A DNA stretch of 64,000 nt from NCBI RefSeq assembly GCF_013409305.1, contig NZ_JACBZJ010000001.1, positions 2,666,001-2,730,000 on the forward strand, written 5' to 3'. Shown here piece by piece: positions 55,714 through 63,328 of the stretch. This DNA is from Cellulomonas soli (GTDB lineage: Bacteria > Actinomycetota > Actinomycetes > Actinomycetales > Cellulomonadaceae). The position numbers and the translations under genes are program-made. Each line of letters starts with the position of its first letter. Position 1 is the stretch's first letter. The notes below the pieces were generated by a model. The model had not been told where the DNA came from and searched no databases. It saw only the letters and a list, made by a program, of their open reading frames with translations.

Positions 55714-56061
55714 TCAGAAGTGGAAGCGGCCCTCGGCGTCGAACCAGGCGGGCCGGACCTCGGTGACGAACTCGGGGGTGATCGGGCCGTAGATGTGCGG
55801 GTACAGCTCGCCGTCCCCGCCGTCCCCGTCCACGACATGTGTGCCGGCAGCGCGGATCGCGGACGGGTCGAGAACCAGCACGCAGAGCTCGGCGTCGTCC
55901 CGCGCGTAGACGAACTCGGCCATGGGACCGAGCTGGTGAGCATACGAGGCATGGACGAAGCCCACGTCCTGCAGGCTCGCGCCCCGGGTCGAGATCGCGT
56001 AGGTGCCGTGTACCAACGCCGCGTTCCAGTCGTCACGATGGGTCAGATGGAAGATCTGCAT
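55714..56061 (-). CDS. DUF952 family protein
   Basis: 115-residue cytosolic protein of the DUF952 family, with IFHLTHRDDWNAALVHGTY, GFVHASYAHQLGPMAEFVYARDDAELCVLVLDPSAI and YPHIYGPITPEFVTEVRPAWFDAEGRFHF. These include the HxS and YPHIYGP phrases of the family, whose function is unknown though it is distantly related to glutathione-S-transferase-like and ADP-ribosyltransferase-like folds. ATG 56061 gives the usual family length; an in-frame TTG lies four codons upstream. Confidence 0.87.
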   Translation of the reverse strand: MQIFHLTHRDDWNAALVHGTYAISTRGASLQDVGFVHASYAHQLGPMAEFVYARDDAELCVLVLDPSAIRAAGTHVVDGDGGDGELYPHIYGPITPEFVTEVRPAWFDAEGRFHF

Positions 56062-56140
56062 GGGAAGAGCCAAGCATCTGCGCCGGGCAGCCGGAGGCAG
56101 CCCGACGCAGACGCTGCCTTGCGACGTGGCGCGGTTCCGC

Positions 56141-56176
56141 TTAACGTCTAGCGTTCATGACGCATCGCGTTATACG
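56141..56176 (+). promoter_or_regulatory. Probable promoter/operator of higBA
   Basis: AACG-N5-CGTT dyad (56143-56155) and a TATACG-like -10 at 56171-56176, ten bases before the higB GTG. The stretch is more AT-rich than its surroundings. The dyad could be the HigA operator. Confidence 0.4.
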
Positions 56177-56185
56177 GTCCTGACT

Positions 56186-56467
56186 GTGATCCGGTCGTTC
56201 GCCAGCAAGGACACCGAACGCCTGTGGCGACGCCACCGAGTCCCGTCTCTCGATCCGCGGGTCGAGAGGGTCGCTCTGCGCAAGCTCCGGCAGATCGGTG
56301 CCGCGGAGTCGATCGAGGACCTGCGGGTGCCACCGGGAAACCGGCTGGAGCAGCTGCGGGGCGACCGGTTCGGCCAATACAGCATCCGGATCAACGACCA
56401 GTGGCGGATCTGCTTCACGTGGACCGTCGCTGGCCCTGAGGAGGTCGAGATCGTTGACTACCACTGA
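56186..56467 (+). CDS. higB: HigB/RelE-superfamily toxin
   Basis: 93-residue toxin of the HigB type (proteic killer suppression), an mRNA interferase acting at the ribosome. Recognised phrases are MIRSFASKDTERLW near the start, KLRQIGAAESIEDLRVPPGNRLEQLRGDRFGQYSIRINDQWRICFTW and the terminal EVEIVDYH. Basic residues R, K and the Tyr/His near the C-terminus match family active-site positions. GTG 56186 is chosen as the standard N-terminus. The antitoxin start lies inside its last codons. Likely functional, as no frameshift is seen. Confidence 0.92.
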   Translation: MIRSFASKDTERLWRRHRVPSLDPRVERVALRKLRQIGAAESIEDLRVPPGNRLEQLRGDRFGQYSIRINDQWRICFTWTVAGPEEVEIVDYH

Positions 56468-56765
56468 GGTGAACGACAAGATCGCGCCGATCCACCCGGG
56501 CGAGGTGCTCCAGGAGGACTTCCTCGACGGCTTCGGCATCACGCAGCACAGGCTCGCCGTCTCGATCGGCGTACCTCCACGACGGATCAACGAGATCGTC
56601 CACGGCAAGCGGAGCGTCTCGGCAGACACCGCGCTCCGGCTGGCGAAGTTCTTCGGCACGTCGGCGGCCTACTGGCTGAGCCTCCAGGCGCGGTACGACC
56701 TGGACCTCGCCGAGGATCGGGTTGCGGACCAGATCGCCGCGATCGCGCCGTTGCAGGTCGCGTGA
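56454..56765 (+). CDS. higA: HigA-type antitoxin, XRE family
   Basis: 103-residue antitoxin with a helix-turn-helix: IHPGEVLQEDFLDGFGITQHRLAVSIGVPPRRINEIVHGKRSVSADTALRLAKFFGTSAAYWLSLQARYDL. The IHPGEVL and NEIVHGKR phrases are hallmarks of HigA/VapI. I take TTG 56454 as start because GAGGAGG lies 9 nt upstream. GTG 56469 is the alternative. Either way it is translated together with the toxin and should repress the common promoter. The toxin precedes the antitoxin, the order usual for higBA. Confidence 0.92.
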   Translation: MTTTEVNDKIAPIHPGEVLQEDFLDGFGITQHRLAVSIGVPPRRINEIVHGKRSVSADTALRLAKFFGTSAAYWLSLQARYDLDLAEDRVADQIAAIAPLQVA

Positions 56766-56905
56766 GTCGAGGACGCCGAGCTGTTCCGCGTAGGTGGGGG
56801 TCGCCACTTCGCGCACCACGAACGCGACCGGGGCGCTCCAACGTGTAGCAGGGTCAGCGGCCGATGCCTGCCGTGGGTCCGGCGGACGCGTCGTACGGTG
56901 TCCCC

Positions 56906-57640
56906 GTGCGAGCTCTGGCGGTCGACGGCCTCGTCAATGCGCGGGACCTCGGCGGCCTTCCCCTGCGCGGGGGCGGCGCGACGCCGCGCGGGGTCTTCTT
57001 CCGCTCCGAGAACGTCGATGCCCTGACGGCCCGCGGGTGGGGCGAGCTCCACAGGCTCGGAGTTCGCACCGTCGTCGATCTTCGGCAGGCTGCCGAGCGG
57101 GAGCGGGACCAGTGCACCCGGCCCGACTGGGTGGTCACCGTGCACGTCGACCTGGACGGCCTGGAGAACGTCGACTTCTGGCACGACTACGCGGAGAGCG
57201 GGCTGTGGGGCACCGCTGCCCACTTCTTGCCCCACCTGGCCGCCATGCCCGAGCGTGCCGGCGCCGCGCTCGAGGCCGTGGCCGGGGCGCGCGAGGGCGG
57301 AGTCCTCTTCCACTGCATGTCGGGACGCGACCGGACCGGCCTCGTCGCGATGCTCCTGCTCAGCGTCGTCGGCGTGGAGTCTGACGCGATCGTGGACGAC
57401 TACCTGGAGACGGTGCGTCGTGCCGATGCGCTCGCTGCGGCGAGCGGACGTGAGAACGACGAGCCCGCGCGTGAGGCGATCCTCGCGCGCCGGGGCTCGA
57501 GCACCGAACAGGCGTTCCGGGATGCGCTCGCAGGCCTGGACCTGGTCGCGTTCCTCACGCTGGCAGGAGTTCCGGAGGGCGCCCAGCGACGGCTTCGGAC
57601 GTGGCGCGGCTCGATCACCTCGGGCGAGGACGCTCGCTGA
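56906..57640 (+). CDS. Tyrosine-protein phosphatase (MptpB-like, CX5R)
   Basis: 244-residue phosphatase. The catalytic P-loop is FHCMSGRDRTGLVAMLLL (Cys and Arg of HCx5R with the extra Asp typical of the MptpB class). NARDLGGLPLRGGGATPRGVFFRSENVDALTARG at the N-terminus, including the NxRDLGG phrase, is the family signature. GTG 56906 is preferred because TACGGT lies 6 nt upstream (leaderless). ATG 56864 would add 14 residues. MptpB relatives act on phosphotyrosine, phosphoserine or phosphoinositides; the substrate here is unknown. Confidence 0.9.
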   Translation: MRALAVDGLVNARDLGGLPLRGGGATPRGVFFRSENVDALTARGWGELHRLGVRTVVDLRQAAERERDQCTRPDWVVTVHVDLDGLENVDFWHDYAESGLWGTAAHFLPHLAAMPERAGAALEAVAGAREGGVLFHCMSGRDRTGLVAMLLLSVVGVESDAIVDDYLETVRRADALAAASGRENDEPAREAILARRGSSTEQAFRDALAGLDLVAFLTLAGVPEGAQRRLRTWRGSITSGEDAR

Positions 57641-57697
57641 TCGGTGCCGCGACGCGGCGAGGTGTCTCGGCCGTCGTCGAGGCGGCAGCCGCGTGCC

Positions 57698-58339
57698 CTA
57701 CCGCCGGAACGTCAGGTGGATGGTGCCGCTCTCGGCCGTCTCGGCGGTGACCTCGTAACCGGACTCCAGCCCGCGCAGGTCGTCCCACAGGCGTGTGCCG
57801 CGACCGAGCAGGATCGGCGCGATCGCGACGTGGAGCTGGTCGACGAGGCCGGCCTTGAGGAAGTCGCGCACGACGGTGGGTCCGCCACCGACCCGGACGT
57901 CCTTGCCCCCGGCCGCCTCCCGTGCCCGGTCGAGCGCCTCACGGGGCGCTGCGGACAGGAAGTGGAACGTCGTGCCGCCGGCCATCTCGAGCGACGGCCG
58001 CGGGGTGTGCGTGAGGACGAGCACCGGGACCCGGAACGGAGGTTCGTCGCCCCACCAGCCTCGCCAGTCGGGGTCGTCGGGGTGGTTGTGCAGCCCGAAC
58101 ATGCCCGCACCCATGATCTCTGCGCCGACCTCGGCGAAGTAGGACCGCGCGTACGTCTCGTCCACGCCGGTCGTGCCCTCGCCCGAGGTGTCGTGCAGGA
58201 CGCGTTCCCGGAAGGTCCTGGTGGCGGTGTAGGCGCCGACGAGGCGCGGCCAGTCCTCGCCGAACGGTCTCTCGGGTGTCTGGTCCGTCGTGGTCGCGAA
58301 GCCGTCGAGCGAGATGTTCAGGTCGACACGTACCGACAT
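57698..58339 (-). CDS. RibD C-terminal/dihydrofolate-reductase-like protein
   Basis: 213-residue reductase-fold protein of the RibD_C family, often annotated as dihydrofolate reductase family. Features are VDLNISLDGFATT, the FGLHNHPDDPDWRGWWGDEPPFRVPVLVLTHTPRPSL block, DVRVGGGPTVVRDFLKAGLVDQLHVAIAPILLGRGTRLWDDL. These proteins bind NADPH but true folate activity is not established. Start ATG 58339 has a GGGGGC upstream; a GTG five codons earlier is possible. It is convergent with the phosphatase gene. Confidence 0.88.
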   Translation of the reverse strand: MSVRVDLNISLDGFATTTDQTPERPFGEDWPRLVGAYTATRTFRERVLHDTSGEGTTGVDETYARSYFAEVGAEIMGAGMFGLHNHPDDPDWRGWWGDEPPFRVPVLVLTHTPRPSLEMAGGTTFHFLSAAPREALDRAREAAGGKDVRVGGGPTVVRDFLKAGLVDQLHVAIAPILLGRGTRLWDDLRGLESGYEVTAETAESGTIHLTFRR

Positions 58340-58400
58340 GGCTGCCCCCGTCACGAGCGCGTGTGGATCGACCCACGATAGCGAAGGGGTCGGGCCGGCA

Positions 58401-58877
58401 TCAGCCGGCTGCTCGGGTCACCAGCTCGCGGATCGTGTCCTCCACCGCGGCGGTCAGACTCGTCAGGGCGAACGCCGTGGGCCACATCGCGCCGTCGTCG
58501 AGTCGCGCCTCGTCGTTGAAGCCGAGCGTGGCGTAGCGGGCCTTGAACTTCGAGGCAGGCTGGAAGAAGAAGATCACCTTGCCGCTCCGGGCGTAGGCGG
58601 GCATGCCGTACCAGAGCCGTGGCGCCAGGTCGGGGGCGTCGGCCCGGACGATCGTGTGGATCGCCTCGGCGAGTGCACGGTCGGCGTCCGGCAGCCCGGC
58701 GATCGTGGCGAGCACCTCGGCCTCGGGGTCCGCCTTCGACGCTCCCGCGCGGCGCCGCTTGTCGGCCCGGACCTCTCGGGCCCGCTCCTTCATGGCGGCG
58801 CGCTCCTCCGCCGTGAAGCCGTCGGGTTCGGCGTCTGCGGCGGTCGGGCGTCGGGACGGCTGCTGCGTCGTGTCCAT
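58401..58877 (-). CDS. DUF1801 domain protein
   Basis: 158-residue cytosolic protein. The N-terminal part (about 50 residues) is a charged helix (EERAAMKERAREVRADKRRR); the C-terminal part is a DUF1801 (YdhG/YjhX-like) domain: LWYGMPAYARSGKVIFFFQPASKFKARYATLGFNDEARLDDGAMWPTAFALTSL. This domain has been linked to iron or frataxin-like chaperone activity in Bacillus Fra. No such link can be shown here. ATG at 58877. Confidence 0.88.
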   Translation of the reverse strand: MDTTQQPSRRPTAADAEPDGFTAEERAAMKERAREVRADKRRRAGASKADPEAEVLATIAGLPDADRALAEAIHTIVRADAPDLAPRLWYGMPAYARSGKVIFFFQPASKFKARYATLGFNDEARLDDGAMWPTAFALTSLTAAVEDTIRELVTRAAG

Positions 58878-59055
58878 GGCGGGTCCTCCTCGTGCGTGCC
58901 TGCGGGTGCGCGACCAGGCTAGGAACGGCCGGGTCCCCTCCGCTTCTCGAAACCTGACCGATCGTCGCGGCCTGCCTGCACGTCGACGCTGCGACTCACA
59001 GGCGACACGGTGCCGAGTCGAGCCTCGGCGCGCTCGGAGCGCCTAACCTCGGGCC

Positions 59056-60333
59056 GTGCCCGAACGTCACCGCAAGTCGCGCCGAAGGTCTGTCGTCCGT
59101 CACACGCGCTCACGGCAGGGCCGCCCGGTCGTCCGCGCCCTCGGGCTCGTGCTGACGGCCGTGCTCGCCTTCGGTGCCAGCGCCGCGGCCTCGGTGGCGC
59201 TGCGTCTGCAGAGCAACGTCGACAAGATCGACCTCGACGGGCTCGTCGTCGCCGCCTCGCCGAGCGTGACCCGCGAGCCGGACCCGGACGACCCGAACGC
59301 GGGCTCGCCGGTGAACATCCTGCTGATCGGCTCGGACCAGCGCACCGGGGAGAACGAGGCGATCGGTGGCGCGAACTCGAGCATGGCCTCCGACACCACG
59401 ATCGTCGCGCACATCTCGGCGGACAGGACCCGCGTCGAGCTGGTGTCGATCCCGCGCGACTCGATGGTGCGCATGCCGTCCTGCACCGCGACGAACGGCA
59501 AGACCTCCCGGACGTCCTCGAAGGCGCAGTTCAACTCGGCGTTCGCCACCGGGTGGTCGCTCGGGGGCGACATCGCCTCGGCCGCTGCCTGCACGATGAG
59601 CGCGGTGCAGGAGAACACCGGGCTGACGCTCGACCACGTGGCCGTCGTCGACATGGCCGGGTTCCAGCAGATGATCGACGCGATCGGCGGGGTCGACATC
59701 TGCATCCCGGATGCGATGCAGGACAAGTACACCGGCCTGAACGTCGCGGCGGGGAACCAGCACCTGGACGGGGTCACCGCGCTGCAGTTCGCCCGCGCCC
59801 GGCACGTCGTGGGCAGCGACGGCTCCGACCTGACGCGCATCGGCAACCAGCAGCGTCTGCTGTCGGCCGTGATGACCGAGGTGCTCTCGAAGAACCTCGT
59901 GGCCGACGTTCCGGAGCTGCTCTCGTTCATGTCCGCGGCGACCAGCTCGCTGACCACCGACGGCGGTCTGACCGTCCAGACGATGGTCGGTCTCGCCTAC
60001 AGCGCGCGCAGCCTCAGTGGTGGGGGGATCACGTTCCTCACGATTCCCAACGGGCCGGACCCGGCCGACCCCAACCGCGTGGTGTGGACGTCGGCGGCCG
60101 ACACCGTGTGGTCGAACATGGTGCAGGACCTGCCCGTCGTCGCCTCGGAGACGACGGTGCCGACCACGGCGGCGACGAGTGCGGCGACGACCCCGCCGAC
60201 CGGCTCCGCGACGACGGGCGCAACGAGCCCGACGACGACCGTCGATCCGGCCACCGTGCCGACGCCCGCGGAGACGAAGACCGCTGGACGGGAACCGTTC
60301 ACGGGGGACGACGTCACGGCCGTCTGCGGATGA
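59056..60333 (+). CDS. LytR-CpsA-Psr (LCP) family cell-wall ligase
   Basis: 425-residue membrane enzyme that transfers a glycopolymer from undecaprenyl/decaprenyl carrier to peptidoglycan. A basic N-terminus is followed by one helix (ALGLVLTAVLAFGASAAASVALRL) and the LCP domain: NILLIGSDQR, SDTTIVAHISADRTRVELVSIPRDSMVRMPSC (pyrophosphate-binding Arg/Asp), GGVDICIPDAM and LQFARARHVVGSDGSDLTRIGNQQRLL. A Thr/Ala/Pro tail of about 50 residues ends it. GTG 59056 is 6 nt after TAACCT, so it is probably leaderless. In mycobacteria-like actinobacteria the polymer would be arabinogalactan, elsewhere teichoic acid; the type here is not evident. Confidence 0.92.
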   Translation: MPERHRKSRRRSVVRHTRSRQGRPVVRALGLVLTAVLAFGASAAASVALRLQSNVDKIDLDGLVVAASPSVTREPDPDDPNAGSPVNILLIGSDQRTGENEAIGGANSSMASDTTIVAHISADRTRVELVSIPRDSMVRMPSCTATNGKTSRTSSKAQFNSAFATGWSLGGDIASAAACTMSAVQENTGLTLDHVAVVDMAGFQQMIDAIGGVDICIPDAMQDKYTGLNVAAGNQHLDGVTALQFARARHVVGSDGSDLTRIGNQQRLLSAVMTEVLSKNLVADVPELLSFMSAATSSLTTDGGLTVQTMVGLAYSARSLSGGGITFLTIPNGPDPADPNRVVWTSAADTVWSNMVQDLPVVASETTVPTTAATSAATTPPTGSATTGATSPTTTVDPATVPTPAETKTAGREPFTGDDVTAVCG

Positions 60334-60367
60334 CGTGCTCGGGCGCGCAGCTTTCGGCCGCGGGCGC

Positions 60368-60961
60368 TCAGCTCTCGGCCGACGCCTCGCGTGCCGCGGC
60401 CTCCAGCCGGTCGCGGTAGCCGGCCCACCAGGCGGCGTCTGCGGGCGGCAGGTTGTCGTTGCCCGCACGGAGGCCGACCTCGCCGTCGATGAGCTCCCGG
60501 ACGATGTCGGCGTGCCCGGCGTGGCGGTCGGTCTCGGCGACCATGTGCACGAGGATCCGGTGCAGCGTCACCTCGTCGCGGTCCTCCGGCCACCAGGGCA
60601 CGTGCCCGATCGCATCGAGGTCGAGCGCCGCGATCGTGGCGTCGGAGTGGGCCCAGGCCCGGTGGTAGAGCCCCACGATGTCGGCACGTGACTGCTCGGC
60701 CGTCGCCCACATGTCGGCGTTCGGCTCGGCGTCGTCGGCGAACCACGGCAGCGGTTCGCCGGACGGACGATCGAACGTCTCGCCGAAGTACCCGAGCTCG
60801 ATGCTGGCCACGTGCTTGACCAGGCCCAGGAGGTTGGTGCCCGTCGGCGTCAGCGGACGACGGGCGTCGTGCTCGGAGAGCCCGTCGAGCTTCCAGAGCA
60901 GCGCGTCGCGCGCCGCCTGCAGGTAGCGGAGGAGGTCGGCCTTCGGGTCGTGGTGCGCCAT
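60368..60961 (-). CDS. DinB/DUF664 superfamily protein
   Basis: 197-residue four-helix-bundle protein of the DinB superfamily, related to mycothiol-dependent maleylpyruvate isomerases. Metal-ligand candidates are the His in LGLVKHVASIELGYFGETF, in VTLHRILVHMVAETDRHAGHADIVREL. These match the three-histidine pattern of the family, and the TDRHAGHADIVRE phrase is diagnostic. It may use mycothiol or another thiol, in keeping with mca in this genome; that is inference. ATG 60961. Confidence 0.92.
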   Translation of the reverse strand: MAHHDPKADLLRYLQAARDALLWKLDGLSEHDARRPLTPTGTNLLGLVKHVASIELGYFGETFDRPSGEPLPWFADDAEPNADMWATAEQSRADIVGLYHRAWAHSDATIAALDLDAIGHVPWWPEDRDEVTLHRILVHMVAETDRHAGHADIVRELIDGEVGLRAGNDNLPPADAAWWAGYRDRLEAAAREASAES

Positions 60962-61356
60962 GACGTCAACCTGCCATCATCCACCCACGCGGGCGCCCCC
61001 GGCGCACGTCCCCTGATCCATGCCTCGGTCGGATGCCCGTGCGGCAGCCCGTGGTCTTATAGCAGAACCGCCCGCGGTGCGTCTTGGATTTGAGACGGCT
61101 CAGAGGCCCGCCATGCGGATCAGACATGTAAACAGCATGTTTCAGCCAGGCTTCGTCTCGCATCTTGGACCATACCGCCCAGTATCAATCAGGTAACGAT
61201 CCGGCCCCGACGACCGTCCGTGTCCGTTATGCCCGGGGTTCCGTGGCTAGCGTGGCACCACTCACGGCGGACGTCCCTGCGCGCTCCGGCCCTGCCGGCT
61301 CGCGCCGGACGACACGGGCCGGTGACCGCACGTCCACCACCTTCCCAGGAGGAACA
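60962..61356 (+). promoter_or_regulatory. 395-bp regulatory gap before the peptide ABC operon
   Basis: No gene seen. A stretch at about 61055-61200 is clearly more AT-rich than the rest and holds three small dyads: TGAG-N4-CTCA (61091-61102), ACATG-N7-CATGT (61124-61140) and ATAC-N6-GTAT (61172-61185). A TAACGAT-like -10 (61193-61199) and a TAGCGT-like element (about 61247) are candidate promoters. The last 100 bp carry a leader ending in AGGAGG at 61347-61352. Confidence 0.5.
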
Positions 61357-63189
61357 TTGAAGATCAGGCGAATCAGCGCGGGCGTCGCGGCGCTCGCTGC
61401 CGGCGCCGTGGTGCTCAGCGCATGCTCGGGCCCCGACACCGGGTCGGAGATCGTCGAGGACACGTCGGTCAACGTCGGTTGGAACCAGCCGTTCTACGCT
61501 CAGAACAACCTGACGTCCTCGGGCAACGCGACGACGAACACGAACGTCCTCTACATGACGACGGCGAACTTCAACTACTACGACGCTGACCTGAACCTCG
61601 TCAAGAGCGAGGACTTCGGCACGTACGAGAAGGTCTCCGACGACCCGCTGACCGTCAAGTACACGGTCAACGAGGGTGTCAAGTGGTCCGACGGCACGGC
61701 CGTGGACGCCGCTGACCTCATCCTCTACTGGGGCCCGCAGAACGACGCTTTCGACAACGTCGCCCCGGAGTACGACGACGACGGCAACATCACCAACCAG
61801 GACGCCATCGACGCGGGCGTCTACTTCGACGGCTCGTCGCAGGCCATGAACCTGGTGAGCAAGGCCCCCGAGGTCTCGGACGACGGCCGCTCGGTCACCC
61901 TCGTCTACGACTCCCCGCGCTCCGACTGGGAGATCTCCTTCCAGCCGTCGCCGGTCGCCGCGCACGCCGTCGCCAAGCTCGCGCTCGGCATCGACGACCC
62001 GGAGGAGGGCAAGCAGGCGATCATCGACGCGTTCGCGAACAACGACACCGCGGCGCTGTCCAAGATCGCGAAGGTCTGGAACGAGTCCTTCAACTTCACG
62101 TCCCTGCCGGACGACCCGGAGCTGTACCTCTCCTCGAGCGCGTACGTCATCTCGGACTTCGTGGAGAACCAGTACCTCACGCTGACGGCCCGTGACGACT
62201 ACACCTGGGGCCCCAAGCCCAAGGTGCAGACGGTCACCATCCGTTACACGGAGGACCCGCTGGCCTCGGTCACGGCACTGCAGAACGGTGAGGTCGACCT
62301 CATCCAGCCGCAGTCCTCGGTCGACGTCATCAAGACGCTCGACGGCCTGACCGGTTCCGGCATCTCCTACGAGTCCTCGCCCGAGGGCACGTTCGAGCAC
62401 GTCGACCTGATCTTCAACAACGGCGGCCCGTTCGACCCGGCGACCTACGGCGGCGACGCCGAGAAGGCCCGCCTGGTCCGCGAGGCGTTCCTGCTCTCGA
62501 TCCCCCGCCAGGAGATCATCGAGAAGCTCATCCAGCCGCTGCAGGCCGACGCCACCACGCGTGACTCCTTCACGGTCGTGCCGGGCTCGCCCACGTACGA
62601 GGACGTCGTGACCGGCAACGGTTCGGACGCCTACGCCGAGACCGACCTCACCAAGGCCAAGGACCTGCTCGCGCAGGCCGGCGTCACCGGCCCGATCGAC
62701 GTGCGCTTCCTGTACGGCAAGTCGAACGTCCGTCGTGCCAACGAGTACCAGCTCATTGCGGCCTCGGCCGCCCAGGCCGGCTTCAACGTCATCGACGGCG
62801 GGGACGACAACTGGGGCAGCCTGCTGACGGCGACCGACGGATACGACGCGTCGCTGTTCGGCTGGCAGTCGACGAACACCTTCGCCCTCGGTTCCGAGGC
62901 GAACTACGTCACCGGTGGTCTGAACAACTTCGCCGGCTACTCCAACGCCGACGTCGACCAGTGGTACAAGGAGATGGCGACGGCCGACGCCGCCACCGAG
63001 CAGGAGCTCACCACGAAGATCGAGGCCCAGCTGTACGCGGACGCGTTCGGCATCCCGATCTTCCAGTTCCCGGGCGTCGTGGCCCACCGTGACGCGCTCT
63101 CCGGCGTCTCGGTGATCCCGCTGTCCCCGAGCATCTTCTGGAACTACTGGGACTGGGAGATCACGGCGTCCGACTCGGCCACCTCGTGA
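61357..63189 (+). CDS. Peptide/solute ABC transporter substrate-binding lipoprotein (family 5)
   Basis: 610-residue extracytoplasmic binding protein (DppA/OppA type). I use TTG 61357, an unusual start, because AGGAGG lies 4 nt upstream and a complete lipoprotein signal peptide follows (KIRRISAGVAALAAGAVVLSACSG, lipobox LSAC near residue 22). The mature part shows the family N-terminal lobe (NVGWNQPFYAQNNLTSSGNATTNTNVLYMTTANFNYYD, LTVKYTVNEGVKWSDGTAVDAADLILYW) and YSNADVDQWYKEMATAD near the C-terminus. It is followed after a hairpin by a DppB-like permease gene. The ligand is probably a peptide or glycan. Confidence 0.9.
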   Translation: MKIRRISAGVAALAAGAVVLSACSGPDTGSEIVEDTSVNVGWNQPFYAQNNLTSSGNATTNTNVLYMTTANFNYYDADLNLVKSEDFGTYEKVSDDPLTVKYTVNEGVKWSDGTAVDAADLILYWGPQNDAFDNVAPEYDDDGNITNQDAIDAGVYFDGSSQAMNLVSKAPEVSDDGRSVTLVYDSPRSDWEISFQPSPVAAHAVAKLALGIDDPEEGKQAIIDAFANNDTAALSKIAKVWNESFNFTSLPDDPELYLSSSAYVISDFVENQYLTLTARDDYTWGPKPKVQTVTIRYTEDPLASVTALQNGEVDLIQPQSSVDVIKTLDGLTGSGISYESSPEGTFEHVDLIFNNGGPFDPATYGGDAEKARLVREAFLLSIPRQEIIEKLIQPLQADATTRDSFTVVPGSPTYEDVVTGNGSDAYAETDLTKAKDLLAQAGVTGPIDVRFLYGKSNVRRANEYQLIAASAAQAGFNVIDGGDDNWGSLLTATDGYDASLFGWQSTNTFALGSEANYVTGGLNNFAGYSNADVDQWYKEMATADAATEQELTTKIEAQLYADAFGIPIFQFPGVVAHRDALSGVSVIPLSPSIFWNYWDWEITASDSATS

Positions 63190-63225
63190 CCTCGGTCTGA
63201 TCGCAGCGCAGTAGCACACAGGTGA

Positions 63226-63262
63226 GGGGGGTGTCGCGGCCACACCGGCCGTGGCACCCCCC
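63226..63262 (+). terminator. Hairpin between binding protein and permease genes
   Basis: 63226-63241 (GGGGGGTGTCGCGGCC) pairs with 63247-63262 over 16 positions, with two wobbles and a 5-nt loop, followed by TTCC and no U-tract. Within an operon, this suggests partial termination or mRNA protection that raises the ratio of binding protein to permease. Confidence 0.7.
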
Positions 63263-63328
63263 TTCCGCTCGTAGAATCATTCGTCGCACCACTTTCGCCC
63301 ATCCCACGCGAGCGAGGTTTTGGACCCC

